A stretch of 64,000 bases of DNA from Tunturiibacter gelidiferens (GCF_014201335.1 NZ_JACHEB010000001.1:620001-684000); one strand, 5' to 3'; positions 42,242 to 51,844 are shown, counted from the first letter of the stretch. Numbers and translations are program-made. Notes: generated by a model from the letters alone, not told the origin.

Positions 42242-43837
42242 CTATTTGTCATGCATCAGATCCTGCGTCACCTTGTACTGGTTCGGAGAGCCCGTGATCG
42301 CAATAGGAATCACCGTGCCCGCGTTTTGCTTCTTGAAGAAAGGAGCGAACGGCTTCAGCAACACCGACTTGAAACCCGTCGTGACGTGCGACAGATCCGT
42401 CTGCATATGAAGATCGCCCACCATGCGGACACTTCTGTCGTAAAGACTGAACGTTCCTTTAACCTTCACCGCAGCTCCGGGAACCTGAAAATCGAGACCA
42501 TCGGTCGAAACCATGCCATTCCGTATTTTCGCTGACCCTCTCAGCGAGGAGAACACTTCCTCTACTTCGGCTGAGGCAGGTTCAAACCCGGACTTTTTCC
42601 CTCCCGACTGCTTCAGTCCCTGGGCCCGCTCGCTGAAGGCTGAAAGCGACTCTTCCGTACCCTTATCCGTCAGCCGTTCTTTCGGTATATCGAAAGCGCC
42701 ATCCATCCGTAAACGCTGGAGAAACTTCATCCCACCCCGCGCCGCAGCAATCGAGACGTGGCTACGCAGCCATACATCTCCCGTCACGGGAACCGCTTCC
42801 GCAAAGAACGGTCGAAGAATATCCTGCGACCTACCCTTAACCACGCTCAGGTCCAGATCGGTCACCTTTGGCGCACCCACAATCTGACCACTCGCGTGAA
42901 CCGTGGTATACCCAACGTGTGCATCCACCGAATGAAGCACAACGTTTCCATTCAGACCATTGACAGTCAGGTGTCCCAACGCCTCCAGCCGCGTCGGCTT
43001 GCCACTACCCACCGCAAAATCCGGCGTGACCGAGTCCGCATCTGCTTCAATCGCCGTCAGCGACCCTTTGAAGTGTCCTCTGCCCGAAAGACTACCGCTT
43101 ATCCCATGAATGTCCCCAAGGTTCACAGGAGCAAACGTGAACTCACCGTAGACGGGCGTCGCGCCGAGGTTATCTGGATAGAGCGGGCCAAAGCTCCCGT
43201 TCGCCACGATATGCCCCCCGGGCGCCGCATTCTGCATATCCACCAAATAAGTGATCGGACTGCCTTTGCGCAAATTGCGAATCACCAGTTGGCGAATCGG
43301 AAACGTATACGAGCCCCCGCCCACTCGCTGTATTTCAAGAACCGCATCGCGTACGTTGAACTCTTCCACCACCGTCGTTGGGCCCGCGAAGTCAACGCTG
43401 CTTCCGGGCGGAAAATCCTCATGGTTCGCCCGGCTGCCCACTGGCGGAATCACCACATGCAACCCCTTCACATCAACCAGCCGGACCCGGTTTCGAAACA
43501 GAATGAGATCAAGCCAATTTCCTTCAACCAGCAGTTCGCGAGCCGAGCCAATCGGCGGAAGGTCTGTGGCCGAGTTGCGGCGCAGCGTCAAACCATTCGC
43601 CACAAAACCGGGATGAGGAAAGTAGATTCGATGGTATTGATCGATCTTGACCTGGCTCGCAAAGACTTTCTGCAGTAACGGCTCAACATTGCGGTAACGA
43701 TAGGGCCAATAGGCGGCGACGACCCGCCACGCCGCGAGGCCTACAGATAGACCCGCGAAGGCGAGGAACAACTTCAGAAGCAGCTTGCGCCGGGAGATTG
43801 AAGATCGTGCAGAGATCACAGCTGGAGAAATCGTCAC
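42242..43837 (-). CDS. AsmA-like inner membrane/periplasmic protein
   Basis: 531 residues. An N-terminal membrane helix (LLLKLFLAFAGLSVGLAAW) is followed by a long beta-rich periplasmic region typical of AsmA/YhdP-like (TamB-related) proteins: repeated blocks such as GHIVANGSFGPLYPDN, ISGSLSGRGHFKGSLTAIEA and GAAVKVKGTFSLYDRSVRMV. Such proteins are thought to move phospholipids to the outer membrane. It stops about 200 bp upstream of pyrR and is not clearly in its operon. Confidence 0.82.
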   Translation of the reverse strand: MTISPAVISARSSISRRKLLLKLFLAFAGLSVGLAAWRVVAAYWPYRYRNVEPLLQKVFASQVKIDQYHRIYFPHPGFVANGLTLRRNSATDLPPIGSARELLVEGNWLDLILFRNRVRLVDVKGLHVVIPPVGSRANHEDFPPGSSVDFAGPTTVVEEFNVRDAVLEIQRVGGGSYTFPIRQLVIRNLRKGSPITYLVDMQNAAPGGHIVANGSFGPLYPDNLGATPVYGEFTFAPVNLGDIHGISGSLSGRGHFKGSLTAIEADADSVTPDFAVGSGKPTRLEALGHLTVNGLNGNVVLHSVDAHVGYTTVHASGQIVGAPKVTDLDLSVVKGRSQDILRPFFAEAVPVTGDVWLRSHVSIAAARGGMKFLQRLRMDGAFDIPKERLTDKGTEESLSAFSERAQGLKQSGGKKSGFEPASAEVEEVFSSLRGSAKIRNGMVSTDGLDFQVPGAAVKVKGTFSLYDRSVRMVGDLHMQTDLSHVTTGFKSVLLKPFAPFFKKQNAGTVIPIAITGSPNQYKVTQDLMHDK

Positions 43838-44095
43838 GAAGTAGTCCCCCAGCTCTTAAAGAAAAATCCGCTCTCAATTACTAGCCGCACGGCTCATAAA
43901 CAGGGACGGCCTGGAGTCGCAACTGCCTGTCTCTTTCCTATAGATGCAATTTCACGCTTCTTGGTCTGTTTGCCATCGTGAACGCTTCGCTTCAACGCGC
44001 AGGACCTCAGGGGATTCAGTCCAGGGAACTACCTCGGAAACGCGGCCCACCTTATCCTCTCAAATCTGCCTCAACACCAGCTAGGCAAAGCATCC
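43838..44095. other. 258-bp intergenic region
   Basis: Lies between the AsmA-like start and the stop of the zinc-ribbon membrane protein, both on the minus strand. It should hold the AsmA promoter. One short ATG frame (43944-44081, 45 codons) is Ser/Thr/Arg-rich and not convincing. I see no repeat or hairpin. Confidence 0.4.
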
Positions 44096-44782
44096 TCACG
44101 CCGAAACCTTCCGCCGCATCCGCATAAACCCACCAAGCGCCCCACCCACAGTCGAAAGCACCAGCAGCACCCCCGACACCATCGCGAACCCCGCCAGCAT
44201 AATCCCCGCCCTCACCTCGGGCGAGTACAGAAACCGCAGCATCTCCGGGGGCTCCGGCGCAGTTGCAGCCGCCTTCTCAATCTGAGCATGCAGCGTCTGC
44301 GTCAGCTCCGCATCGAACCCCGCCATGCTGTGCAACCCATACCTCGCCACCAACCCTGCACCCGCCATCGCAACCGCAAGACATGAGACCAGCGCCAACC
44401 CCACCACCACGCCGATCCGCGCCCCCACTCCCGCATCCATCCACGCCAGCGGCCGCCGCTTCTGATACAGCGCCAGCGTAATCATCGACCCGCTAATCGT
44501 CCAAAGCCAGCTTATCGGCGACACTAGCTGCACCTTCGCCGAAACCACGCTCAGCACCGCCGCCACCCCAGCCACCAGCAACGCACAGCGTATAGCCGTC
44601 TTCCACTCCACTTGCTGCGGGCTAGGCGGTGGCGCGGCGCCCGTAGTGCTTCCCTCGGCACCGTTGTTCTGCTCCTCGTAATCCTGCAGATAGATCTGCG
44701 GTGAACCGCAATGGGGGCAAAACGGCGATTCGCCCACACTGGCCGAAAGCTCGCCTCCGCAACGATGACAATACTGATGCAT
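44096..44782 (-). CDS. Zinc-ribbon membrane protein
   Basis: 228 residues. The N-terminus has two CxxC pairs (YCHRCGGE and FCPHCGSPQ) that form a zinc ribbon. Four hydrophobic helices follow, around residues 61-80, 85-104, 122-147 and 190-215 (for example GIMLAGFAMVSGVLLVLSTV). The N-terminal zinc ribbon is likely cytosolic. The function is unknown. It is transcribed in the same direction as the lipoprotein gene upstream, separated by a repeat and a strong hairpin. Confidence 0.82.
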   Translation of the reverse strand: MHQYCHRCGGELSASVGESPFCPHCGSPQIYLQDYEEQNNGAEGSTTGAAPPPSPQQVEWKTAIRCALLVAGVAAVLSVVSAKVQLVSPISWLWTISGSMITLALYQKRRPLAWMDAGVGARIGVVVGLALVSCLAVAMAGAGLVARYGLHSMAGFDAELTQTLHAQIEKAAATAPEPPEMLRFLYSPEVRAGIMLAGFAMVSGVLLVLSTVGGALGGFMRMRRKVSA

Positions 44783-44876
44783 ATCTTATGAAGCTACCCC
44801 AGCCCACAAGGCGCGGCAAGCGAACCCCTCGCGGGAATGTTTCGAAATGACACCATGTAACTCTCTCGTTGCGAAC

Positions 44877-44923
44877 AACGGGAGCGCCAACCGAAGGGGC
44901 ATATAAGTCACGAAGTGACCGCG
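44877..44923. repeat. Dispersed repeat, family A, copy 3 (partial)
   Basis: Contains AACGGGAGCG, CCGAAGGGG and then the first hairpin GTCAC-GAA-GTGAC (44907-44919), after which the sequence departs from the other copies. The left part is shared with copy 4 (56612). In place of the second family hairpin there is a longer stem at 44936-44961. Confidence 0.65.
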
Positions 44924-44935
44924 CGAACCGGGGTC

Positions 44936-44961
44936 CCCGCAAACGGGTCTTCGTTTGCGGG
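44936..44961 (-). terminator. Ten-bp perfect hairpin, probable terminator
   Basis: CCCGCAAACG (44936-44945), loop GGTCTT, CGTTTGCGGG (44952-44961). It is 26 bp after the stop of the lipoprotein gene on the minus strand and separates it from the next gene. No T-run follows in either direction. Its build is like the stem at 15413-15440. Confidence 0.6.
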
Positions 44962-44987
44962 CTGGCCTAGCGGAGCGGGCTGTGCCG

Positions 44988-45614
44988 TCACTGCTTGCTC
45001 GAGTCCTCGTCATCGCCAACCGACACATGCCCCGGCAGATCCAGCGCCACTATCCCGATCTTCGTCCCGCCCCCATCCGGATCGATCCCGACAATATGTT
45101 GGTGCTGTTTCGATCCAGCCTTCAGCTCCAGCTTGCCCGACAGATCGTTATCCACTTTGACATGGTTCTTCTGATCGTCCGCGCAAGTCAACCCCTCTGA
45201 CGTTCGCGTCTGCGAACTCACCGGCTTGTCATTCTGACACTGAATCACATCGCCATACCGCCCCAGCGCCTTGCGATAAAACGCCGTCACCAGATCCGGA
45301 CTATCCGGCGTCGTATAGCTGGCCGCCTTCACCTTCAGCGTAAAGCTGCCGAAGCTCAAATTGATATCGGCCGCGCCATCGTTCTTATCCTTCTTCTTCA
45401 CCATCACCGCTCCCGGATACACCGGCAGCCCGATCCCATCAACACCCGCCGCGTCGTTCGTCTTCACCGACATCCCGCCAAACGGCGTAGCGATCTTCAC
45501 ATTATTGGCATCGCCATGTTTATCGTTCTCAATGCGGCAGCCGCTCATCAGCATCGTCGACGCCGCGATCGCCGCTACCAACATCGCTGCCGCTGTACCC
45601 TGGTTCACCTGCAT
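44988..45614 (-). CDS. Lipoprotein of unknown function
   Basis: 208 residues from the ATG at 45612-45614, with GGAGTGAG directly upstream; an earlier ATG 14 codons before is less likely. The lipobox is ASTMLMSGC. The mature part has a segment typical of small acidobacterial lipoproteins (GLPVYPGAVMVKKKDKNDGA, then SFTLKVKAASYTTPDSPDLV, FYRKALGRYGDVIQC). Two cysteines besides the lipidated one may pair. The function is unknown. A hairpin follows the stop. Confidence 0.82.
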   Translation of the reverse strand: MQVNQGTAAAMLVAAIAASTMLMSGCRIENDKHGDANNVKIATPFGGMSVKTNDAAGVDGIGLPVYPGAVMVKKKDKNDGAADINLSFGSFTLKVKAASYTTPDSPDLVTAFYRKALGRYGDVIQCQNDKPVSSQTRTSEGLTCADDQKNHVKVDNDLSGKLELKAGSKQHQHIVGIDPDGGGTKIGIVALDLPGHVSVGDDEDSSKQ

Positions 45615-45863
45615 CTCACTCCTCCATCGGTCAGGAAACAATACGCCTTCTTGCACCTCATGGTTCCGTTCTTCAAACTCCCAAAAAAAATGTCTAATTG
45701 ATGGCGTGTTTTTTCGTCTTCAAAACCACGCGGCTTTCGCACCACGTTCACCACGCATTCCACCACATCTTCACCACAAAAAAACCACAAAAATCTCCGC
45801 CTTTTCCCAGAACCCCTCCCAAAAACCTTCAAAAGACCCACACTGAGAAATTTAATCCGCCAT

Positions 45864-47045
45864 TTGAAGGATTCTCCAATCAATCCAGCGAGCCTTCAGC
45901 TACATCTAAGAGCCGTGACCGAGCCGACCAACCACCTCTTCGCCCCCCTCAAGCTCCGCAGCCTTACTCTGCCCAACCGCATCGCCGTCTCTCCCATGTG
46001 CGAATACTCCTCCGTCGACGGCTTTGCCAACGAATGGCATCTTGTCCACCTCGGAAGCCGCGCCATTGGCGGCGCCGGCCTCATCATCACAGAGGCAGCA
46101 GCGGTAAACCCCGAAGGCCGCATCACCCCCGGCGATCTCGGCATCTGGAAAGACGAGCATATCCCCGAGCTCAAGCGCATCACCACCTTCCTGCACCAGC
46201 ACGGCACCTACGCCGGCACCCAGTTAGCCCACGCCGGTCGCAAAGCCAGCATGTCCGTCCCATGGGAGCCTACCCGTACAATGCCCGCCTCCGAAGGCGG
46301 CTGGCAGCCCGTCGCCCCCTCCGCCATCCGTTTCGACGAGCCCTACCCACTCCCCACCGCTCTCGATCGCGCCGGTATGGACAAGGTCGTCGGCGACTTC
46401 GTCGCAGCAGCCCATCGTGCCCTCGCCGCCGGCTTCGACCTCGTCGAGATCCACTCCGCCCACGGCTATCTCCTGCACCAATTCCTTTCTCCGCTCTCCA
46501 ATCACCGCACCGACGAATACGGCGGCACCTTCGAAAACCGCACCCGTTTCCCTCTCGAAGTCGTCAAAGCCGTCCGGGCCGCCTGGCCCAAACACCTGCC
46601 GCTTTTCGTCCGCATCTCAGCCACCGACTGGGCTCCCGAGTCCCTCGGCGCAAGCTGGGATCTCCCCCAATCCGTCGCCTTCTCCAAACTCCTCAAGCAG
46701 GCAGATGTCGATCTCGTAGACGTCTCCACGGGCGGCAACCACCCCGCCCAGCAGATCCCCATCGGCTCCGGCTACCAGGTCCACCACGCCGACACCATCC
46801 ACCGCGAAGCCCAGATCCCCACCGCTGCAGTTGGAATGATCACCGAACCAGCCCAGGCCGACCAGATCGTTCGCACCGGCCAGGCCGACCTCATCCTGCT
46901 CGCCCGCGAGCTCCTCCGCAACCCCTATTGGCCCCTTCACGCCGCCGCGGTCCTCCACCAGTCCACCACCTGGCCCGTCCAGTACCTCCGCAGCGCCCGC
47001 GGCAAAACCGAGCCACGCCAGTCCGTCTCCACCCCGGGTGCCTGA
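45864..47045 (+). CDS. Old Yellow Enzyme family NADH:flavin oxidoreductase (YqjM/NamA type)
   Basis: 393 residues. Family features are [39 protein letters not shown], the active-site stretch [30 protein letters not shown] (His-Xxx-Xxx-His) and [20 protein letters not shown]. These FMN enzymes reduce activated C=C bonds and nitro compounds with NADPH. The cysteine in MCEYS is the redox-tuning residue of the YqjM class. A GTG at codon 18 (VTEPTNHLF) may be the true start. It precedes a MerR gene on the same strand. Confidence 0.92.
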   Translation: MKDSPINPASLQLHLRAVTEPTNHLFAPLKLRSLTLPNRIAVSPMCEYSSVDGFANEWHLVHLGSRAIGGAGLIITEAAAVNPEGRITPGDLGIWKDEHIPELKRITTFLHQHGTYAGTQLAHAGRKASMSVPWEPTRTMPASEGGWQPVAPSAIRFDEPYPLPTALDRAGMDKVVGDFVAAAHRALAAGFDLVEIHSAHGYLLHQFLSPLSNHRTDEYGGTFENRTRFPLEVVKAVRAAWPKHLPLFVRISATDWAPESLGASWDLPQSVAFSKLLKQADVDLVDVSTGGNHPAQQIPIGSGYQVHHADTIHREAQIPTAAVGMITEPAQADQIVRTGQADLILLARELLRNPYWPLHAAAVLHQSTTWPVQYLRSARGKTEPRQSVSTPGA

Positions 47046-47081
47046 AAATTCAACAGCCCCAACCAGGGAAAATTACAAACC

Positions 47082-47144
47082 GTGCCATCGCGAGTGGCCT
47101 ATACTGGCAGCAGCCGGACCATAGGCCACCCCCGCCGGCAAGGC
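47082..47144 (+). promoter_or_regulatory. Hairpin-rich leader of the MerR gene
   Basis: In the 119-bp gap before the MerR ATG, GTGGCCTAT (47094-47102) and ATAGGCCAC (47121-47129) are perfect inverted repeats 18 bases apart, and CCGCC-GGCAA-GGCGG follows directly (47132-47146 region). A smaller GCCA/TGGC stem precedes them. It could be an RNA leader or a protein-binding site; no family match is known to me. Confidence 0.5.
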
Positions 47145-47164
47145 GGTCTTCGGAGCTTCCTGGC

Positions 47165-47683
47165 ATGGCGCAGCACCAGCCAATCCGCAAAACCACCCCA
47201 ACCTCCGGGTCCGACATCCCGGATAAGCTCTACTTCCGCATCGGCGAAGTCGCCAAGCTCTGCGACGTCCCGGCCTACGTTCTCCGCTTCTGGGAGAGCG
47301 AGTTCCCCCAGCTAAAGCCGCACAAAGGCGGCACCGGCCAGCGTCTCTACCGCCGCCGCGACGTCGAAATGGCCCTTCGCATCAAGAGCCTCCTCTACAA
47401 CGAGGGCTACACCATCCCCGGCGCTCGCCAGGTCTTCAAAAGTGAGCTCAAACATCGAGAGCCGCAACTGGCCCTGACCATCGAAGGCCCCGGCCCCAGC
47501 ATCGATTCGCGCCAGCTCCAGAAACTGCACAAGGATCTCCGCGACCTTCACTCCCTGCTCTCCAAGTCACCATCTCGCCCAACCGTCCACTCCATCCGCG
47601 CCCCGCGCACCCCCAGCATCTCGCGTCGAACTCCGCAAAAGCTCTTCGATCTCCCACTTCTTCCCGAAGACAATAAAAGTTGA
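47165..47683 (+). CDS. MerR family transcriptional regulator
   Basis: 172 residues from the ATG at 47165. The winged-helix start is [20 protein letters not shown], followed by [20 protein letters not shown] and [20 protein letters not shown], which is the usual MerR_1 sequence of this subgroup. The helix [20 protein letters not shown] and the tail [14 protein letters not shown] are less conserved. No metal-binding cysteines of the MerR/CueR type are present. It is 2 bp from the zinc-ribbon protein gene downstream. Confidence 0.9.
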   Translation: MAQHQPIRKTTPTSGSDIPDKLYFRIGEVAKLCDVPAYVLRFWESEFPQLKPHKGGTGQRLYRRRDVEMALRIKSLLYNEGYTIPGARQVFKSELKHREPQLALTIEGPGPSIDSRQLQKLHKDLRDLHSLLSKSPSRPTVHSIRAPRTPSISRRTPQKLFDLPLLPEDNKS

Positions 47684-47685
47684 CG

Positions 47686-48063
47686 ATGAAATTCAGCACC
47701 GATAACAGCGACAGCTCCCGCCGTAGACGTCGTTCTTCCCACGAACGCGAACCATTCTTCGGAGTCGATCCTCAAAACGGCGCCCCCATCCGATGCCAGT
47801 TCTGCACCGGTCAAAGCTTCCGTCGGTCCAGCCTTCGCTCGCAAGACATCACCGAAATCCTCCTCATGCGTTACCCCGTCCGTTGCCTTCGCTGCAGCCA
47901 GCGGCAACTTGTCAGCTTCACCGTAGCCGGTCTCTCCATCTCCTCCAGCATCAAGATCAATAAAAGACGCCACCGGAACACCCTGCCCGACCACTGGAAA
48001 GATCCTTTCAAAGGCGGCGGCAGCGACCAACCCCAAGCCACATCGAACCAGCAGGACCGCTAA
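47686..48063 (+). CDS. Zinc-ribbon protein of unknown function
   Basis: 125 residues from the ATG two bases after the MerR stop; an overlapping TTG at 47680 is also open. Two CxxC pairs are spaced 37 residues apart (IRCQFCTGQSFRRSS and VRCLRCSQRQL), suggesting a zinc ribbon. A basic Ser/Arg-rich N-terminus and a basic middle (KINKRRHRNTLPDHWKDPF) suggest nucleic acid contact. Translation is coupled to the MerR gene. A strong terminator follows 55 bp later. Confidence 0.75.
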   Translation: MKFSTDNSDSSRRRRRSSHEREPFFGVDPQNGAPIRCQFCTGQSFRRSSLRSQDITEILLMRYPVRCLRCSQRQLVSFTVAGLSISSSIKINKRRHRNTLPDHWKDPFKGGGSDQPQATSNQQDR

Positions 48064-48117
48064 ACTCCCTGGTCAATTCGCACATCAGACCACTAGCAGC
48101 GACTTGGCAGAAAAACT

Positions 48118-48149
48118 GAAGCCCCTCTCAATTTTTTGAGAGAGGCTTC
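48118..48149. terminator. Bidirectional Rho-independent terminator
   Basis: GAAGCCCCTCTCAA (48118-48131), loop TTTT, TTGAGAGAGGCTTC (48136-48149): a 14-bp stem with one mismatch. It lies between the zinc-ribbon gene stop on the plus strand and the YeiH stop on the minus strand, and serves both. Confidence 0.85.
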
Positions 48150-48187
48150 AACTTGGTCGTCGCACTCAGGCCGCAAACCGCTAACCC

Positions 48188-49123
48188 TCAGAGCGAAATC
48201 CATCCCACATGAATCGCCCACAACGACAGGCTCGCCACCACAATCCAAAGTGCGATCCCCTGCACCATCGGCCTCACGCCCACTTCCTTCAGCGTCTCTC
48301 GCGTAATGCCGGTCCCAATCAGAAACAGCACAACGGTCAGCGCCGCGCGTCCCAGCCGATTGAGCGCACTGAACAGCGGCACCGCCTGCGGGATATATCG
48401 CGGGAGATAACTCGCCGCCACCGCCGCAAAGCAGAAGTACAAGATGAACCACGGCCAAGCCACCTTCGCCTTACTCTTCTTCAACATCGCCGTAGCAATC
48501 GCCAGCGGCACAATCCACAACGCCCGAGCCAACTTCACCGTCGTCCCCACTGCCAACGCCGTCGGCCCATACTTGGCGCCTGCGCCCACCACAGAACTCG
48601 TGTCATGAATCGCCAGCGCCGCCCACAACCCAAACTGCGTCTGCGAAAAATTCATCAGGTGTCCAATCAACGGAAACAGCAGCAGCGCCACAGAGTTCAG
48701 CACAAACACTGTCCCCAGCGAGACCGCCATCTCCTCTTCATTCGCATTCAGCACTGGTCCCATCGCCGCAATCGCGCTCCCTCCGCAGATCGCCGTCCCA
48801 AAGCTTATCAACAACGACTGCGTCTTGCCCACCTGCAGCAGCTTACCCAGCGCAACTCCCAAACTCAGTGCAAACGTAATGCTGATCGCCGTATACACAA
48901 ACCCCGACGCACCCGCATGCACTACCTCCTTCAGATTCATCCCGAATCCCAGGCAAACCACCGCGGCCTGCAACAAAAACTTCGAAAGACACCGGCTCTC
49001 CCCGTGAAACGTATGAACCGTACTCAAACCAAACGCGAGCCCCGCAGCCAACGCAAGCGGAGGCCCGATCAACCCACTCGCTGAAACAATGATCCCGATA
49101 TAAAAGAGATTCTTCTTCCACAT
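48188..49123 (-). CDS. YeiH family putative sulfate exporter (UPF0324)
   Basis: 311 residues with ten or so hydrophobic helices. Family sequences are LLQAAVVCLGFGMNLKEVVH, LLISFGTAICGGSAIAAMGP and AIHDTSSVVGAGAKYGPTAL. In E. coli yeiH lies next to LysR gene yeiE, and here too a LysR gene lies directly upstream. Family members have been linked to sulfate or sulfonate export; the activity is uncertain. A LysR-type palindrome is 54 bp before the start. Confidence 0.92.
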   Translation of the reverse strand: MWKKNLFYIGIIVSASGLIGPPLALAAGLAFGLSTVHTFHGESRCLSKFLLQAAVVCLGFGMNLKEVVHAGASGFVYTAISITFALSLGVALGKLLQVGKTQSLLISFGTAICGGSAIAAMGPVLNANEEEMAVSLGTVFVLNSVALLLFPLIGHLMNFSQTQFGLWAALAIHDTSSVVGAGAKYGPTALAVGTTVKLARALWIVPLAIATAMLKKSKAKVAWPWFILYFCFAAVAASYLPRYIPQAVPLFSALNRLGRAALTVVLFLIGTGITRETLKEVGVRPMVQGIALWIVVASLSLWAIHVGWISL

Positions 49124-49176
49124 GCTTAAAGCATGCGCGTCCCCATAACCACCGTCGAGACGTACTTTCCAATCGC

Positions 49177-49195
49177 CGATAAGTATTACTTATCG
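49177..49195. promoter_or_regulatory. LysR-type operator before yeiH
   Basis: CGATAAGTATTACTTATCG is a perfect 9+1+9 palindrome that contains ATAA-N7-TTAT, the T-N11-A form recognised by LysR regulators. It lies between the stop of the LysR gene and the start of the YeiH gene, so the regulator probably controls its neighbour here. Confidence 0.78.
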
Positions 49196-49201
49196 AGCCG
49201 A

Positions 49202-50125
49202 TCAGCTAATTGCACTCTTCGCCGCCATTGCAAACCGCTGAAACGCAGCCGCCGCCCCTGTCATCTCCGCTCCCGCTAGCCGGACAAAGCTGAAGTCCCG
49301 CCGAATCTCCAGCCCCTTCACCGTAATCACCTTCACCGTCCCCAGCCGCAAGACCTTCCCCACTGCCCATCGCGAAACAAACCCCACCCCCAGCTCCGCC
49401 TCCACGCCTGAGATAATCGCCTCCGTCGAATCCAGTTCCATCGCCACCTGCAGCGACCGCAGCGGCAACCCCACCTTCTTCAACGCCCGCTCCACCACGC
49501 GCCGCGACCCCGAACCGCGCTCCCGCAACAACAGCGGCACCTTCGCCAGCTCTTTCTGTTCAATCTCCCCACCCTTCCGCGCGGCCCACGCATGGTTCGG
49601 GCTAACAATCAGCACCATCTCATCCTGCACCATCGGTTCGGTCTTCACCTCCCGCCGCATCGCCGGCCCTTCAATAATCCCCAGCGCCACCTTCTTCTCC
49701 GTCACCGCCTCCACAATGTGCTCCGTGTTCCCACTCACCAGTGAAAGCTTCACCTGCGGATACTGCTTCAAAAACGCCCCCAGAATCCTCGGCAACAGAT
49801 ACTGTGCCACCGTCGTGGAAGCCCCCAACCGCAACGGACCAACCGTCTCATCATTCAGAGCCGCCAGCGCCCGCCGCGCCTCCACCATCGTCTCCGCCGC
49901 GCGATCCGCATACCCCAGCAACACCCGTCCCGCCTCAGTCAACGAGATCTGGCTCCCATGTCCTCCCCCCCGAGCCCGATCGAACAACTGCACGCCAACC
50001 TCCTCCTCGAGCGCATGAACATGCTGACTCACCGCCGGCTGGCTCAGATGCAGCACCTCCGCCGCCTTGCGAAAGCTCAACTCCTCCGCCACCGCCCGAA
50101 ACACCCTCAGCCGAAAGTTCTCCAA
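49202..50125 (-). CDS. LysR family transcriptional regulator
   Basis: 307 residues from TTG at 50123-50125, chosen because AAGGAGAGAG lies right before it and the protein then starts with the usual ENFRLRVFRAVAEELSF. A GTG eleven codons upstream is also open. The helix-turn-helix is SFRKAAEVLHLSQPAVSQHV. The effector domain is typical (LRLGASTTVAQYLLPRILGA, VALGIIEGPA, ILSGVEAELGVGFVSRWAVG region). It belongs to the CysB/CbbR/YeiE side of the family. It is divergent from murJ with 72 bp between the starts. Confidence 0.9.
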   Translation of the reverse strand: MENFRLRVFRAVAEELSFRKAAEVLHLSQPAVSQHVHALEEEVGVQLFDRARGGGHGSQISLTEAGRVLLGYADRAAETMVEARRALAALNDETVGPLRLGASTTVAQYLLPRILGAFLKQYPQVKLSLVSGNTEHIVEAVTEKKVALGIIEGPAMRREVKTEPMVQDEMVLIVSPNHAWAARKGGEIEQKELAKVPLLLRERGSGSRRVVERALKKVGLPLRSLQVAMELDSTEAIISGVEAELGVGFVSRWAVGKVLRLGTVKVITVKGLEIRRDFSFVRLAGAEMTGAAAAFQRFAMAAKSAIS

Positions 50126-50197
50126 ACTCTCTCCTTTGCAACGAACCAGCCCCGCCACCCATCAGCATAAGCCCACCCGATAAAATCAAATCACCCC

Positions 50198-51844
50198 GTG
50201 TCCAACAACGAAGATCCCAATCCGGCCGTCAACCCTCTCGAATCCGCAACCCTCGAGCCCCTCATCGCAGCCCCCGGCATCGAATCCAAATCTAGCCGCA
50301 GCCTCTTCGCCATTCTTCGCCCATCCTCCCAGTCAGCCTTCTCCGCCACGCTGCTCCTGATGGTGTCCACGTTCCTCTCCGGCGTTCTGGGCCTGGTCCG
50401 CACCTACTACATCAACCGCATCTTCGGCGCGAGCCCCGAGACCGATGCCTACAACGCCGCCTTCCAGCTCCCCGACATGCTCGCCTACTTCCTTGTCGGC
50501 GGCGTCGTCTCCATCTCCCTCGTCACCATCCTTAGCCGCTACCGCGCACAGAACGACGAAGCCGGCGCAGACCGAGCCCTCTCCATCATCCTCACCGCAA
50601 TGGCTACAGTGCTCCTGATCGGCATCGTCCTCGCCGAAATCTTCGCCCCCTACTACACCCACATCGCCTTCCGCGGCTTCGACCCCCATCGCGCCGCCCT
50701 CTGCACTACCCTCACCCGCCTTCTGCTCCCCGCACAGTTTTTCTTCTTCTTTGGCGGAGTCATAGGCTCCCGCCTGCTCGTCCGAAAGATCTTCCTCTAC
50801 CAGGCCATCAGCCCGCTCATCTACAACTCTGGCATCATCCTCGGCGCAATCTTTCTTCATCGCCGCGTCGGCATCTACTCCCTCGCCATCGGTGTACTCG
50901 TCGGAGTCATCCTCGGCCCCGCCGCCCTCAATCTCTTCGGCGCAGTACGCGACGGTCTCCGTTACACCCCCATCCTCAATCTCCGCCACCCCGCATTTCT
51001 CGAGTGGCTCCGCCTCACCTTCCCCCTAATGATCGGCGTCTCCCTCGTCACAGCCGACAAGTGGATCCTCAGCTACTTCGCCTCTAACGACGTAGGCGGC
51101 ATCTCTCTGCTCACCGTAGCCAAAACCCTCTTTACCGCACCCATGGGCATCCTCGGCCAGGCCGCCGGAGCAGCCTCTCTCCCGTTCTTCTCCGCCCTCT
51201 ACAGCCAGCATCGCCTCGACGATTTCGCCTCTGCCGTCAACCGCTCCGTCTCGCGAGTCATCGCCTCCTCCTTCCTTCTCGGCGCATGGATGATCGCCCT
51301 CGCCAACCCGATCGTCAATCTCCTGCGCGGCTCCTTCACCCCCGCAGAAACCCACGCCACCGCGCTCTACTTCACCCTCTTCACCATCTCCATCGCCTTC
51401 TGGGCCGCACAGGGAATCTACGCTCGCTCCTTCTACGCCGCCGGCAACACCATCACCCCCGCCACCGCCGGATGGATCGTCACCCTTGTCTCCATCCCCG
51501 TCTACGCGGGCCTCTTCCACTCCCTCGGACTCAAAGGCCTCACCATCGCCTCCGACATCGGCATCGTCATCCAGACCCTTACCCTCGCGCTCCTCCTCAA
51601 CCGACGCAAACTAGTCCGCCTCTCCGGCCTCGAGCTCCGCGAACTATCCGGAGCCCTCCTCGCCGCCGCCATAAGCTTCGCCGGAGCCGCCGCCGTCGTC
51701 CACCTCATCCCCATGGGCCACGGCCACATCCGGACCCTGCTCATCATCGCCGCCGCCACACTGGTTTGGGCCGCGCTCTGCTTCGCAACCCTACATATCA
51801 CCGGTTCAAAACTCCTGCATCAAATCCGCTCCCGCATCGCCTGA
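50198..51844 (+). CDS. murJ: Lipid II flippase MurJ
   Basis: 548 residues from a GTG start. It has 14 or so helices and MviN/MurJ sequences: STFLSGVLGLVRTYYINRIF, ETDAYNAAFQLPDMLAYFLV, GGVVSISLVTILSRYRA and FYAAGNTITPATAGWIVTLV. It moves lipid II across the inner membrane for peptidoglycan synthesis. The first 45 residues are a soluble extension that the family usually lacks. It converges on iscX. Confidence 0.93.
   Translation: MSNNEDPNPAVNPLESATLEPLIAAPGIESKSSRSLFAILRPSSQSAFSATLLLMVSTFLSGVLGLVRTYYINRIFGASPETDAYNAAFQLPDMLAYFLVGGVVSISLVTILSRYRAQNDEAGADRALSIILTAMATVLLIGIVLAEIFAPYYTHIAFRGFDPHRAALCTTLTRLLLPAQFFFFFGGVIGSRLLVRKIFLYQAISPLIYNSGIILGAIFLHRRVGIYSLAIGVLVGVILGPAALNLFGAVRDGLRYTPILNLRHPAFLEWLRLTFPLMIGVSLVTADKWILSYFASNDVGGISLLTVAKTLFTAPMGILGQAAGAASLPFFSALYSQHRLDDFASAVNRSVSRVIASSFLLGAWMIALANPIVNLLRGSFTPAETHATALYFTLFTISIAFWAAQGIYARSFYAAGNTITPATAGWIVTLVSIPVYAGLFHSLGLKGLTIASDIGIVIQTLTLALLLNRRKLVRLSGLELRELSGALLAAAISFAGAAAVVHLIPMGHGHIRTLLIIAAATLVWAALCFATLHITGSKLLHQIRSRIA

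Noticed and set aside
45698..47164. Long Arg/Pro-rich frame in front of the MerR gene
   Set aside because: It is a shadow of the Old Yellow Enzyme gene in another frame; only the last 172 codons (from 47165) are a real protein.
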